Positions 24,943 through 34,224 of a stretch of DNA of 64,000 bases are shown piece by piece. Below the pieces are notes generated by a model. It was not told the origin of the DNA. It worked only from the letters and a program-made list of their open reading frames with translations, and did not search any database. Source of the stretch: Streptomyces cathayae (GTDB lineage: Bacteria; Actinomycetota; Actinomycetes; Streptomycetales; Streptomycetaceae); assembly GCF_029760955.1 (NCBI RefSeq), contig NZ_CP121682.1, positions 248,001 to 312,000 of the forward strand. Reading direction: 5' to 3'. The position numbers and the translations under genes are program-made. How positions within the stretch are numbered: position 1 is the first letter of the stretch; every line of letters starts with the position of its first letter.

Positions 24943-25749
24943 TCAGCTCTCCGGCCCCGCCAGCGCCTGTCGGAACCCCGAGTTGACCGCCGTGACACCG
25001 CCGTCGACCACCAGGGTGGTGCCGGTGATCCACGACGCGTCGCGGGAGGCGAGGAAGGCCACGGCGGCCGCGATGTCCTCCGGTTCGCCCACCCGGCCCA
25101 GCGGGTAGAGCCCGCGCACCGCCGCGAGGGCCGCGAGGCCGTCGGCCCGGCCCTCCCACGCCCTGGTGCGCACCGTGCCCGGAGCGACGAGGTTGACCCG
25201 CACGCCCCGGGGCCCGGCGTGACCGGCGAGGGTGCGGGTGAGGGAGGCCAGACCAGCCTTGGCCGCACTGTAACCGTGGTTGCCGAAGTCCTGGATGCCG
25301 TTGACGGAACCGATGGTGACGACGGCACCCCGGCCGCCGGCGGCGAGATGCGGGAGCGCGGCGCGGCAGCAGCGGTACGCGCCGGTGAGGGTGATGTCGA
25401 GGTCGCGGGCCCAGGCCTGGTCCGGCTCGTCCTCGAAGAGGGGGGCCTCCGGTGTGCAGTGGGCGGCGTTGTTGACCAGGACGTCGAGTGAGCCGAAGGT
25501 GTCCACGGCATGCGCCACGGCTGCCTCGACCGATGTGCGCTCCGCCACGTCGCAGGTGATGCCCTCGGCCGACAGGCCTCGCTCGCGGAGCGCCGACGCG
25601 GTGCGCCCGGCCTCGGCGCCGTCCACGTCGGCGACCAGGACACGCGCCCCCTCCCGTGCGAACCGCAGGGCGGTCGCCGCCCCGATGCCGCGGGCCGCGC
25701 CCGTGATCAGAATGCCGTATCCCGCGAAGCGCCCTGTGTCGGTCGTCAT
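24943..25749 (-). CDS. SDR family oxidoreductase
   Basis: 268 residues, classical short-chain dehydrogenase. The cofactor motif is ILITGAARGIGAATAL, followed by LDVLVNNAAH, the catalytic Ser in TIGSVNG and YSAAK (Tyr and Lys). The C-terminal GTTLVVDGGV is standard. An Asp in VLVADVDG after strand 2 favours NAD over NADP. The ATG has no strong Shine-Dalgarno and may be leaderless. The next SDR gene on the same strand lies upstream with only 47 nt between, so they could form one unit. Substrate unknown. Confidence 0.88.
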   Translation of the reverse strand: MTTDTGRFAGYGILITGAARGIGAATALRFAREGARVLVADVDGAEAGRTASALRERGLSAEGITCDVAERTSVEAAVAHAVDTFGSLDVLVNNAAHCTPEAPLFEDEPDQAWARDLDITLTGAYRCCRAALPHLAAGGRGAVVTIGSVNGIQDFGNHGYSAAKAGLASLTRTLAGHAGPRGVRVNLVAPGTVRTRAWEGRADGLAALAAVRGLYPLGRVGEPEDIAAAVAFLASRDASWITGTTLVVDGGVTAVNSGFRQALAGPES

Positions 25750-25796
25750 GCGGGAACGCTACTGCGCCGGACGATCACCCGGGGAGGGGCGGGACG

Positions 25797-26723
25797 TCAG
25801 CGGTAGCCGGTGGTGTCCGCCGGCTTGCCCGGGTCCTGGACCTCCACCAGGTAACGCCAGGCGTCCGGGCGGCTGCCGTCGAGGTCGGTGAAGCCGTACT
25901 CCCGGGCGAGGCCGCCGCTGGAGAGGGAGGTGCCGTTGAAGCGGGACACCCGCGGGTCGGCGGCGAGGGCGGTGACGGCCCGGCCCACGTAGCGCGGGGT
26001 CTCCGAGATGGCGAAGTGGGGGACGCGGGGCAGGGCGTCCTGCCAGTTGTCCTCCCGTACGCCGAACTCGTCGAGCATGATCTCGGAGCGGAGCCAGCCC
26101 GGGGTGAGCGCGACCGCGGTGGCGCCGCGCGGACCGAGTTCGTGGCCGAGGGCGAAGGCCATGCGCAGGACGGACGTCTTGGCCAGGTCGTAGAAGAAGG
26201 AGACGCGGTAGGTGTCTCGGTTGTAGTCCGCGGTGCCGTCGGTGACCTCGACGACCAGCCCGCCGGGGCGATTCAGCAGCAGTGGCAGGGCGTGGTGGCT
26301 GGTGATGGCGTGGGTCTCCACCGCGAGCCGGAGCAGGCGCAGCCCCTTGTCGAGGTCGTGCTCCCAGACGGGGGCGTCCCATGCGAAGAGGTGCTCGCCG
26401 CCCCAGATGTCGTTGACGAGGACGTCGAGGCGGCCCTGCTCGTCGGCGACGCGGTCGACGAGGGCCTTGACCTGAGCGGGGTCCAGGTGGTCGGTGGGGA
26501 CGGCGACGCCCCGGCCGCCGGCCTCGGTGACCAGCTCGGCGGTGTCCTCGATGGTCTCGGGGCGGTCGTACTCGGAGCGCCGCTCGCGGGTGCTGCGTCC
26601 GGTGACGTAGACGGTGGCCCCCGCCGCGCCCAGTTCGACGGCGATGCCCCGTCCGGCGCCCCGGGTCGCCCCGGCGACCAGCGCCACCTTGTCCTTCAAC
26701 GATGCTGCCCACTGTCCCGGCAT
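25797..26723 (-). CDS. SDR family oxidoreductase, long form
   Basis: 308 residues. The cofactor motif is VALVAGATRGAGRGIA. The NNAG motif is altered to VLVNDIWGG, and the active site is atypical: a Tyr-x3-Lys may be FFYDLAKTS. This pattern (VND-W-GG) marks a distinct SDR subfamily seen in actinobacteria. It carries TGRSTRERRS after strand 2, so NADP use is likely. GGGAGG precedes the ATG. It is separated from the upstream MBL gene by a terminator hairpin. Function unknown. Confidence 0.82.
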   Translation of the reverse strand: MPGQWAASLKDKVALVAGATRGAGRGIAVELGAAGATVYVTGRSTRERRSEYDRPETIEDTAELVTEAGGRGVAVPTDHLDPAQVKALVDRVADEQGRLDVLVNDIWGGEHLFAWDAPVWEHDLDKGLRLLRLAVETHAITSHHALPLLLNRPGGLVVEVTDGTADYNRDTYRVSFFYDLAKTSVLRMAFALGHELGPRGATAVALTPGWLRSEIMLDEFGVREDNWQDALPRVPHFAISETPRYVGRAVTALAADPRVSRFNGTSLSSGGLAREYGFTDLDGSRPDAWRYLVEVQDPGKPADTTGYR

Positions 26724-26821
26724 GTCCGGCCTCCCGTCACCAGCGATCTGCTGTCGCTACGAGGGTGACGGGTAAGCCGGACATCCTCTGTCACCTTTTC
26801 CGGTTTCCCGGTTTCCGGTTT

Positions 26822-26849
26822 CCCGGCGCGTCTTCCGCGACGCGCCGGG
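26822..26849. terminator. Terminator after the MBL gene
   Basis: An 11-bp stem CCCGGCGCGTC/GACGCGCCGGG with a 6-nt loop, 23 nt beyond the leftward MBL stop. Next to it a CCGGTTTC unit is repeated three times. Confidence 0.65.
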
Positions 26850-26871
26850 GCCGGAGCCGGGGCCGGGGGCG

Positions 26872-27501
26872 TCAGTGGCCGCGGGCGATCCACTCCTCGA
26901 GATGCGGCGCCTCCGCGCCGATGGTGGTCGAGTCGCCGTGGCCGGTGCGGACCTGGGTCTCCGGCGGGAGCGTCAGCAGCCGGTCCCGGATCGAGTCGAT
27001 GATCGTCGGGAAGTGGGAGAACGAACGGCCGGTGGCGCCGGGGCCGCCCTGGAAGAGGGTGTCTCCGGTGAACACGGTGGCCAGCCCCGGGTCGTACAGG
27101 CAGACCGCGCCCGGCGCGTGCCCGGGGGTGTGCAGCACCGTGAGGTCGGCGCCGGCCGCCTCGATCACCTGGCCGTCGACCAGCCAGGAGTCGGGGTCGC
27201 GGTCGGGGTGGGTCTGCCTCCACAGCGGCAGGTCGTCGTGGTGCAGCCAGATCTTGGCCCCGGTGCGCTCGGCGAGGGCGGGAGCGGCGTCGATGTGGTC
27301 GTTGTGCGCGTGGGTGCACACGATCGCCTTCAGCCGGCGGTCGCCCACCGCCTCGGCGATGGCGTCGGCGTCGTGCGCGGCGTCGATGACGATCACCTCG
27401 TGGTCGTCGCCGACGATCCACACGTTGTTGTCGACGTCCCAGGTGCCGCCGTCGAGGCTGAACTGACCCGAGGTGACGAGGTGTTCGATGCGGGCGGCCA
27501 T
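26872..27501 (-). CDS. MBL-fold metallohydrolase coupled to mycothiol dehydrogenase
   Basis: 209 residues. The metal site is THAHNDHIDAAPAL, with further ligands in HTPGHAPGAVC, TGDTLF and GHGDST. This small MBL protein regularly follows the mycothiol-dependent formaldehyde dehydrogenase in actinobacteria and is thought to hydrolyse the S-formylmycothiol product. Its ATG overlaps the dehydrogenase stop by one base (TGATG), so the two are translationally coupled. The zinc-binding set is complete. The exact substrate is inferred from the pairing. Confidence 0.88.
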   Translation of the reverse strand: MAARIEHLVTSGQFSLDGGTWDVDNNVWIVGDDHEVIVIDAAHDADAIAEAVGDRRLKAIVCTHAHNDHIDAAPALAERTGAKIWLHHDDLPLWRQTHPDRDPDSWLVDGQVIEAAGADLTVLHTPGHAPGAVCLYDPGLATVFTGDTLFQGGPGATGRSFSHFPTIIDSIRDRLLTLPPETQVRTGHGDSTTIGAEAPHLEEWIARGH

Positions 27502-28589
27502 CAGAGCACCACCACCGAGCGCAGGACGTCGCCCTTGTGCATCCGCTCGAAGGCCTTCTCCACCTCGTCGAGTCGGATGGTCTCGGTGACGAACGCGCCG
27601 AGGTCCAGGCGGCCCTGCTGGTGCAGGTCGATGAGCATCGGGAAGTCCCGGGAGGGCAGGCAGTCGCCGTACCAGGACGACTTCAGGGAGCCGCCGCGGC
27701 CGAACACGTCGAGGAGCGGCAGTTCGAGCTTCATCTCCGGGGTGGGAACGCCGACGAGGACGACCGTGCCGGCCAGGTCGCGGGCGTAGAAGGCCTGCTG
27801 GTACGTCTCGGGGCGGCCGACGGCCTCGATGACGACGTCGGCGCCGAAGCCGCCGGTGAGTCCGCGGATCGCCTCGACGGGGTCGGACGTACGGGAGTTG
27901 ACGGTGTGGGTGGCGCCCATGGAGCGGGCGGTCTCCAGCTTGCGGTCGTCGATGTCGACGGCGATGATCTTCGCCGCTCCGGCGAGCCGGGACCCGGCGA
28001 TGGCCGCGTCACCGACTCCGCCGCAGCCGATGACGGCGACGGAGTCACCGCGGCCGACGTTGCCGGTGTTGATCGCGGCGCCGATGCCGGCCATCACTCC
28101 GCAGCCCAGCAGGCCGGCGACCTCCGGGGCGACCTCGGGGTCGACCTTGGTGCACTGCCCGGCGGCGACGAGGGTCTTCTCGGCGAAGGCTCCGATGCCC
28201 AGGGCCGGGGAGAGTTCCTGGCCCGTCGAGGCGAGGGTCATCTTCTGCTTGGCGTTGTGCGTGTCGAAGCAGTACCAGGGGCGTCCGCGCAGACAGGCCC
28301 GGCACGTGCCGCACACCGCACGCCAGTTGAGGATCACGAAGTCACCGGGGGCGACGTCGGTGACGTCGTCGCCCACCGACTCCACCACTCCCGCGGCCTC
28401 GTGGCCGAGCAGGAAGGGGTAGTCGTCGCTGATGCCGCCCTGCTTGTAGTGGAGGTCGGTGTGGCACACACCGCAGGCCTGGATGCGGACGACCGCCTCG
28501 CCCGGCCCCGGGTCGGGTACGACGATCGTCTCGATGCGTACCGGCTCGTCCTTGCCCGGTGCGATCACGCCGCGCACTTCCTGCGCCAT
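27501..28589 (-). CDS. mscR: S-(hydroxymethyl)mycothiol dehydrogenase
   Basis: 362 residues, zinc-dependent medium-chain dehydrogenase. It oxidises the formaldehyde-mycothiol adduct (and reduces S-nitrosomycothiol) with NAD. Seen: catalytic zinc ligands in [11 protein letters not shown] and GHEAAGVVE, the structural zinc loop [15 protein letters not shown], the NAD motif [14 protein letters not shown], and VDIDDRKLE with the NAD-selecting Asp. The N-terminus [12 protein letters not shown] is typical. AAGGAG lies 8 nt before the ATG at 28589. It heads a two-gene unit with the MBL protein. Confidence 0.9.
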   Translation of the reverse strand: MAQEVRGVIAPGKDEPVRIETIVVPDPGPGEAVVRIQACGVCHTDLHYKQGGISDDYPFLLGHEAAGVVESVGDDVTDVAPGDFVILNWRAVCGTCRACLRGRPWYCFDTHNAKQKMTLASTGQELSPALGIGAFAEKTLVAAGQCTKVDPEVAPEVAGLLGCGVMAGIGAAINTGNVGRGDSVAVIGCGGVGDAAIAGSRLAGAAKIIAVDIDDRKLETARSMGATHTVNSRTSDPVEAIRGLTGGFGADVVIEAVGRPETYQQAFYARDLAGTVVLVGVPTPEMKLELPLLDVFGRGGSLKSSWYGDCLPSRDFPMLIDLHQQGRLDLGAFVTETIRLDEVEKAFERMHKGDVLRSVVVL

Positions 28590-28667
28590 GGTGCTGGCTC
28601 CTTCATCTTCCGGTGTACGTCCCCCTGAAGACCCTACGCGACCTTCGGGTGACTCGGCCGATGGCCT

Positions 28668-28714
28668 CCGTGGCAGGTCGCGGCGCCCGTGCGGGTCCGC
28701 CCGCCCTGCCACGG
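28668..28714. repeat. Inverted repeat in divergent intergenic region
   Basis: CCGTGGCAGG at 28668-28677 and CCTGCCACGG at 28705-28714, a perfect 10-bp inverted repeat with a 27-nt GC-rich loop, between the mycothiol dehydrogenase and ABC exporter promoters. It could be a regulator site or a structure. Confidence 0.4.
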
Positions 28715-28766
28715 CCCGGCCCCTGCGACGTAGCCTGAGCCTTCCGTCCGACGCCCAGGGAGCGAC

Positions 28767-30521
28767 GTGAGCATCGCAGCGCAGAAGACCGGTCCGCCCG
28801 CCTGGCGGACGCTCCTCGGATACGTACGACCGCACCGGTGGGCCCTGCTGGGCGGGGCCGCGCTGTCCCTGCTGACGGGGGCGACCGGGCTGATGCTGCC
28901 GCTGGTCGCCCGGGAGCTGATCGACGACCTGTCGGCCGACCGGGCCATCACCGGCGCGCTGCTGCTGATGTCGGTGCTCGTCGTCGCCAACGCCGTACTG
29001 GGCGCGCTGGGGTCGTACGTGCTGCGGCGCACCGCGGAGTCGGTGGTGCTCGGGGCGCGGCGCTCGCTGTCCTCGTACCTGCTGCGGCTGCGCATCACGG
29101 CCGTGGACCGCAGCGAGCCCGGCGACCTGATGGCCCGCATCACCTCCGACACCACACTGCTGCGCGAGGTCACCACCGACTCACTGGTGGGCCTCGGCAC
29201 GGGCGGCCTCACGCTGATCGCGACCATCGTGCTGATGGGCTTCGTCGACCCCGTGCTGCTGGCGGTCACCCTCGCCGTGATCGTGGGCGCGGGGACGATA
29301 CTCGGCGTGATCGTGCCCCACATCAGCCGGGCCAGTCGGAGGGCGCAGGACGCGGTCGGCGTGATGGGTGCCTCGCTGGAGCGGGTCCTGGGCGCGCTGC
29401 GCACGGTGAAGGCGTCCGGAGCCGAGCCGCGGGAGGAGCGCGCGTTGCACGAGGCCGCCGAGGAGTCGTGGCGGCAGAGCGTACGCGCCGCCAGGTGGTC
29501 GGCCGCGGCGGGCAACACGGCCGGGCTCGCGATGCAGGTCGCGTTCATCACGGTGCTCGCGGTGGGCGGCGCGCGGGTGGCGACGGACGCCATCGACATC
29601 GGCACGCTGGTGGCGTTCCTGCTGTTCGTCTTCTATCTCATGGCGCCGATCCAGAGTGTCGTCGCCGCGATCACGCAGTACCAGACGGGCAGCGCCGCGC
29701 TGGCGCGCATCCAGGAGGCACTGCGGCTGCCCGCCGAGCCGGCGGCCGGTGCCGCGCCCCTGCCGGCGCCGGGCACCGCTCCCGCCGCACTCGCCTTCGA
29801 GGACGTGCGGTTCCGTTACGCTGACGACCTGCCGTACGTCCACCACGGGGTGACGTTCACCGTGCCCGCTCAGGGCATGACCGCGTTCGTGGGCCCCTCC
29901 GGCGCGGGCAAGACCACCGTCTTCTCCCTCATCGAACGCTTCTACGATCCCGACGCGGGCGTGATCACGCTCGACGGACGCGATCTGGCCGACTGGGAGC
30001 TGTCGGAGCTGCGGTCCTCGATCGGCTATGTGGAGCAGGACGCTCCGGTGCTGTCGGGCTCCCTCCGCGACAACCTGCTGCTCGGGAACCCGGAGGCGGG
30101 CGACGACGCCGTGGCGCGGGTGGTGAAGACGACCCGGCTCGGCGGGCTGGTGGCCAGGCTCCCGGACGGGCTCGACACTCTGGTCGGACATCGCGGCACC
30201 AAGCTGTCCGGCGGGGAACGCCAGCGGGTCGCCATCGCCCGCGCGCTGCTGCGCGGCCCTCGGCTGCTGCTGCTCGACGAGGCCACCTCGCAGCTCGACG
30301 CGGTGAACGAGGCGGCGCTGCGCGACACCGTCGCCGACGTGGCCCGTACGACGACGGTGCTGGTCGTCGCGCACCGGCTGTCGACGGTGACGATGGCCGA
30401 CCGGATCGTGGTGATGGACGCCGGCCGGGTCCGCGCGGTGGGGACCCACCGTGAGCTGGTGACCGCCGATCCGCTGTACGCGGAGCTGGCGGCGACGCAG
30501 TTCCTGGCGACGAGCGGGTGA
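28767..30521 (+). CDS. ABC exporter, fused permease and ATPase
   Basis: 584 residues, half-transporter of the MsbA/LmrA type that acts as a dimer in the membrane. Six membrane helices occupy about 15-310. The ATPase domain has Walker [10 protein letters not shown] (about 376), Q-loop region [12 protein letters not shown], signature LSGGERQR (about 480), Walker B LLLLDEAT and the H-loop VAHRLST. Substrate cannot be told. GGGAG lies before the GTG start. It is a single gene with 178 nt to the divergent dehydrogenase. Confidence 0.9.
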   Translation: MSIAAQKTGPPAWRTLLGYVRPHRWALLGGAALSLLTGATGLMLPLVARELIDDLSADRAITGALLLMSVLVVANAVLGALGSYVLRRTAESVVLGARRSLSSYLLRLRITAVDRSEPGDLMARITSDTTLLREVTTDSLVGLGTGGLTLIATIVLMGFVDPVLLAVTLAVIVGAGTILGVIVPHISRASRRAQDAVGVMGASLERVLGALRTVKASGAEPREERALHEAAEESWRQSVRAARWSAAAGNTAGLAMQVAFITVLAVGGARVATDAIDIGTLVAFLLFVFYLMAPIQSVVAAITQYQTGSAALARIQEALRLPAEPAAGAAPLPAPGTAPAALAFEDVRFRYADDLPYVHHGVTFTVPAQGMTAFVGPSGAGKTTVFSLIERFYDPDAGVITLDGRDLADWELSELRSSIGYVEQDAPVLSGSLRDNLLLGNPEAGDDAVARVVKTTRLGGLVARLPDGLDTLVGHRGTKLSGGERQRVAIARALLRGPRLLLLDEATSQLDAVNEAALRDTVADVARTTTVLVVAHRLSTVTMADRIVVMDAGRVRAVGTHRELVTADPLYAELAATQFLATSG

Positions 30522-30644
30522 GCCCTTCCGGCGGCGTGTCGCGCGCGGGCCGGGCTTGCGGCGCCCACCGGGCCGGAGGAGTCTCGTAGGAGAGGTCCGG
30601 TGGGCCCGCCCGGGACCGGTCCGGGCCCCTCCAAGGAGGCCGTC

Positions 30645-31010
30645 ATGACAACCTCGGCAGAAGCCGGTTTCGGTACCGACACACTGCGCCGGGGCATCGA
30701 GGCGCAGACCTCGGCACCCATGGTCTCGCTGTACGCGGACGACGCCGAACTGCGCATCGTGGACCGCAACACCCAGCCCAGCAACCCGAAGGTCCTGCAC
30801 GGTCGGGACGAGATCGCCGTCATGTTCGACGACGTGTACAGCCGTGACATGACGCACCGGCTGGAGCGGTGCGTCGTCCAGGGCGATCATGCCGCGTACA
30901 GCGAGAGCTGCGTGTACCCCGACGGGGTACGGGTGCTCTCGGAGTCGATGATCTCGCTGCGGGACGGCAAGATCACCGAGCAGACGATGATCCAGGCCTG
31001 GGACGAGTGA
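30645..31010 (+). CDS. SnoaL-like NTF2-fold protein
   Basis: 121 residues. An N-terminal helix followed by MVSLYADDAELRIVDRNTQP, then LHGRDEIAVMFDDVY and strands ending ISLRDGKITEQTMIQAWDE fits the SnoaL/NTF2 cone fold. This fold contains isomerases, cyclases and ligand-binding proteins, so function is open. AAGGAGG lies 7 nt before the ATG at 30645. It follows the ABC exporter by 123 nt and may be separately transcribed. Confidence 0.75.
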   Translation: MTTSAEAGFGTDTLRRGIEAQTSAPMVSLYADDAELRIVDRNTQPSNPKVLHGRDEIAVMFDDVYSRDMTHRLERCVVQGDHAAYSESCVYPDGVRVLSESMISLRDGKITEQTMIQAWDE

Positions 31011-31055
31011 TCCGCCGCAGCCGACACCGAATCCGACAAATGAGACGAAAAGGGT

Positions 31056-31080
31056 GTGTTAACCCGGCCGGGGTGGGTAG
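31056..31080 (+). promoter_or_regulatory. SigB-like promoter in a gene-free stretch
   Basis: GTGTT, 14 nt, GGGTAG. Downstream are a strong GAAGGAGGT, a GTG at 31119 and a terminator hairpin, but no recognised gene. Confidence 0.4.
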
Positions 31081-31143
31081 TGGGGCTCGTATCACCTCCG
31101 ATCGCGGGAAGGAGGTCCGTGACAGAGCAACTACTCGCAGCGA

Positions 31144-31176
31144 CCGGGCCGCTTCCACCGAAGCGAAGCGGCCCGG
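31144..31176. terminator. Terminator between SnoaL-like and phosphoesterase genes
   Basis: CCGGGCCGCTTC and GAAGCGGCCCGG, a perfect 12-bp stem with a 9-nt loop, between convergent genes. Confidence 0.75.
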
Positions 31177-31234
31177 CCCGTCGGGCCCCGGTCACGGGCG
31201 TGCCCGACCGATGCGGATGTTCCGGAAGCCGGCG

Positions 31235-31738
31235 TCACCGGCGTGGTGGCAGCCGGTGCAGTTCCAGATCGCCGAGCCGGCCGTCGGTGAGCGTGCCGGT
31301 GAGATAGGTGTGGTGGGGTTGGCGGCGGCGGTCCGTCGGTGATCCCGGGTTGAGCAGACGCAGTCCCGTGGCGGCGGTGGAGTCCCACGGGATGTGGCTG
31401 TGTCCGAAGACCAGTACGTCCAGGCCGGGAAAGCGTGCGGCGCACCGGGCCTCCCGGCCCCTCGCGGGTCCCGTCTCGTGGACCACGCCGAAACGCAGGC
31501 CGCCGAGTTCGGCGTACGCGATCTCCGGCAGACGGGCGCGCAGTTCGGGCCCGTCGTTGTTCCCGTACACGGCGACGAGCCGGCGGCTGCGGCTCTCGAG
31601 CAGGTCGAGCGTGGCCGTGTCGACCCAGTCCCCCGCGTGGAACACGACGTCGACCCGCGGCAGTTCGTCGAGCAGGGGCGCGGGCAGCCGCTTCGCCCGC
31701 ACGGGCAGGTGGGTGTCGGACATCAGAAGCAGTCGCAC
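31235..31738 (-). CDS. YfcE-type metallophosphoesterase
   Basis: 167 residues, the length of YfcE-like phosphodiesterases. All metal motifs are present: MSDTH near the start, FHAGDW, YGNND, VVHETG, and FGHSH near the C-terminus. It should hydrolyse phosphodiesters with two metal ions in the cytoplasm. The GTG at 31738 gives a typical RLLLMSDTHL opening with AGGG upstream; an internal ATG five codons on is less likely. The very long open frame upstream on the same strand is an antisense artefact of the GT2 gene. Confidence 0.85.
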   Translation of the reverse strand: MRLLLMSDTHLPVRAKRLPAPLLDELPRVDVVFHAGDWVDTATLDLLESRSRRLVAVYGNNDGPELRARLPEIAYAELGGLRFGVVHETGPARGREARCAARFPGLDVLVFGHSHIPWDSTAATGLRLLNPGSPTDRRRQPHHTYLTGTLTDGRLGDLELHRLPPRR

Positions 31739-31963
31739 AGTCAGCACCCTAGGGCCTGCTCCGGGCAGCGCCCGGCGCGGCGGTGCCGCCACGCCCAAGT
31801 GGGCGCTCGGGCAAGCCGATCGGCGCCGCCCCTGAGGGTTGATCACGGCACGGTCTCGACGGCGTCGGGAAGGCGGGACCACGGTGGCCACGGAGTTACG
31901 ATCGGGCAACACGGAAGAAGTCGCCCGTTCAACGGCAAGCGACCCGAAGGGCCACAAATCCAC

Positions 31964-33901
31964 ATGCCGGTCAAGGTCAGTGTCATCATTCCCGTCTACA
32001 ACCCGGGGATCTACATCGAGGACTGCGTCTCCTCCCTGCAACGGCAGTCGCTGCCGCCCGACTCCTACGAGGCGATCTTCGTCGACGACGGCTCCACCGA
32101 CGGGACTCCGGCACGGCTCGACCGGCTGGCCGCCGAGGACCCCCGGATGCGGGTGATCCACCAGGAGAACTCCGGCTGGTCCGGCAAGCCGCGCAACGTC
32201 GGGATCGACGCCGCCCGGGGCGAGTTCGTGATGTTCGTCGACAACGACGACTACCTGGGCGACGAGGCCCTGGAGCGGATGTACGCCTACGGCGTGGCCA
32301 ACGGCGCGGATGTGGTCGTCGGCAAGATGGCCGGCAAGAACCGCGGTGTGCCGGTGGAGTTGTTCCGCCGCAACCATCCGCGCGCCACGGTGAGGAACGC
32401 GCCGCTGATCGACAGTCTCACCCCGCACAAGATGTTCCGCCGGGCGTTCCTCGACGACATCGGGCTGCGTTTCCCGGAGGGGCGGCGGCGCCTGGAGGAC
32501 CACGTCTTCGTCGCGGAGGCGTATCTGCGGGCGGCCAACGTCTCCGTGCTCAGCGACTACGTCTGCTACTACCACATCAGACGCGACGACGCCTCGAACG
32601 CCGGTTTCCAGCGCTTCGACCCGGCGGGCTACTTCAAGAACCTCCGCGAGGCGCTCGACGTGGTCGAGCGGTACACCGAGCCCGGTCCGGTGCGCGACAG
32701 GCTGTTCCGTCGCTGGCTGCGGGTGGAGATGGTGGAGCGGCTGCGGGCCCGGCGGCTGCTGGGGCTGCCGGACGACTACCGCAGGGAGTTGTTCGCGGAG
32801 ATCCACCAGGTGGTCGTCGAGCGGTTCGGGCCGGCCGTCGCGGCCGGACTGCAGCCGACGCAGCAGGTGGTCGCCTCGCTGACGGCGGCGGACCGGTACG
32901 ACGACGTGGTGGCCTTCGCCGAGTGGGAGGCCGGGCTCGCGCCGGTGGCCGCGCCCACGGGCGTGGAGTGGGAGGGCGGTTCGCTGTGTCTCGGCTTCAC
33001 CGCCGAGTACGTCTCCGCGGGCGTGCCGATGACGTTCCCCGCCGATGCCGCCCCTGCTCCGCTGACCGACGCGCCGAAGAACGTGGAGGAGGCGGTGGCG
33101 TGGGTCGGTGCTCAGACCGCGGCCCGCTTCGACCAGGCCACGGCGGATCTGCTGCTGCGTGAACGGGCCAGCTCCGCCCAGTACTTCCAGCCCGTGGAGT
33201 TCACCCGGGAGACGGTGCCCGTCGACGACGGCGAACGGGTGCGGCTGGTGCTGCGTGCGACCGCCGGGGTCGACCCGGGCACGCTCCCCGGTGACGGGAC
33301 CTGGGACGCCGTCGTACGGGTCAGGCTCGGCGGCTGGACCAAGGAGTGCCGGCTGGGCCCGGCCCCGCGCGCCGACCTCCCGGAGCCGTACGCGGGCGTC
33401 GCCGCGGGCCGGGCGTTCCTGCCGTACTGGACGGAGCCGCACGGCAACCTCTCCCTGGACGTCGCCGTCCGGGGCGGTCGGCTCGGCCTCGGCCGGGTGC
33501 GGCGGTCGGACGTGACGGTCTCGGGGGCGCGGCTGCGCGTCCGGGTGCCGCTGCACGCCGCCGACGGCACCGGGGTGCGGCTGCGGTTCTCGTCCGGCGG
33601 CCGGACCCTGTACGCGCCGGGCACGCTGACCGACGAGCCGCAACGGCCGGGGTCGCGGCTGGAGGCGGCGCTGCCCCCGGGGCTCCCCCGGGGAATGTGG
33701 CGAGTGGCGCTCTGTCTGGACCCGGACGCCGCCGAACCGCGCTTCGAAGGGCTGCCGTTCGCGCTCCGCACCGGTGGGGGCGGGGTGCTGGTGGTGCCGA
33801 TTCCGCGCCCCGGTGCCGTACGGAAGCTGGTGCGCAGGGCGCGGCGGATGCTCGGCGCCGCCCGGAGGAGGATGACTCCACTGATCGCCGGAAGGCGTTG
33901 A
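31964..33901 (+). CDS. Glycosyltransferase family 2 with long C-terminal domain
   Basis: 645 residues. The GT-A domain has VSVIIPVYNPGIYIEDC, VDDGSTDGT (about 42) and the metal-binding VDNDDYL (about 93). RRLEDHVF carries the catalytic ED. The remaining 400 residues have no recognised family; they contain beta-rich segments. Enzymes with this plan often build wall teichoic acid or surface polysaccharides. The ATG at 31964 has only a distant GAAGGG. Downstream genes include a methyltransferase and rmlA on the opposite strand, suggesting a surface-glycan locus. Confidence 0.82.
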   Translation: MPVKVSVIIPVYNPGIYIEDCVSSLQRQSLPPDSYEAIFVDDGSTDGTPARLDRLAAEDPRMRVIHQENSGWSGKPRNVGIDAARGEFVMFVDNDDYLGDEALERMYAYGVANGADVVVGKMAGKNRGVPVELFRRNHPRATVRNAPLIDSLTPHKMFRRAFLDDIGLRFPEGRRRLEDHVFVAEAYLRAANVSVLSDYVCYYHIRRDDASNAGFQRFDPAGYFKNLREALDVVERYTEPGPVRDRLFRRWLRVEMVERLRARRLLGLPDDYRRELFAEIHQVVVERFGPAVAAGLQPTQQVVASLTAADRYDDVVAFAEWEAGLAPVAAPTGVEWEGGSLCLGFTAEYVSAGVPMTFPADAAPAPLTDAPKNVEEAVAWVGAQTAARFDQATADLLLRERASSAQYFQPVEFTRETVPVDDGERVRLVLRATAGVDPGTLPGDGTWDAVVRVRLGGWTKECRLGPAPRADLPEPYAGVAAGRAFLPYWTEPHGNLSLDVAVRGGRLGLGRVRRSDVTVSGARLRVRVPLHAADGTGVRLRFSSGGRTLYAPGTLTDEPQRPGSRLEAALPPGLPRGMWRVALCLDPDAAEPRFEGLPFALRTGGGGVLVVPIPRPGAVRKLVRRARRMLGAARRRMTPLIAGRR

Positions 33902-34224
33902 CGGTACGCGCACGGGAGTCGGAGGGGCCCGGGTGCTGAGCCCAAGGTCCTCCCGGACGACCGGGGCGGTTTCCACGAGCGGTGCCGGACTGGGGAGTTC
34001 CGCGAGGCGCCGGGCTGCGGGTGGGGCACCCGCGCTCGACGGGCCGCGAGCACGGAGGGCCTCCGCCGGCCCCGGCGCCGGGCGGCGCCCGGCCGGAGGG
34101 CCTCACCCCGGGCTGTCGTCCGAGGAGGAGCAGGCGTCCCGGCGGGCCGATGCGTTCCGCCTCGGCCCGCAGGCCTCGTACGAGGCCTGCCGCGCACGCT
34201 GCGAAGAGCCGCGCGGCAGGGGAC
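33902..34224. other. Convergent intergenic region with palindromes
   Basis: 323 nt. It includes a GCCGGGC/GCCCGGC hairpin near 34076-34092 and a perfect 22-bp palindrome at 34170-34191 (GCAGGCCTCGT and its complement). These probably end the facing transcripts. A plus-strand frame here has high GC3 in its second half but no start, and I did not call it. Confidence 0.45.

Noticed and set aside
31739..33976. Long upstream extension of the phosphoesterase frame
   Set aside because: It is antisense to the GT2 gene. The real protein starts at the MSDTH motif near 31738.
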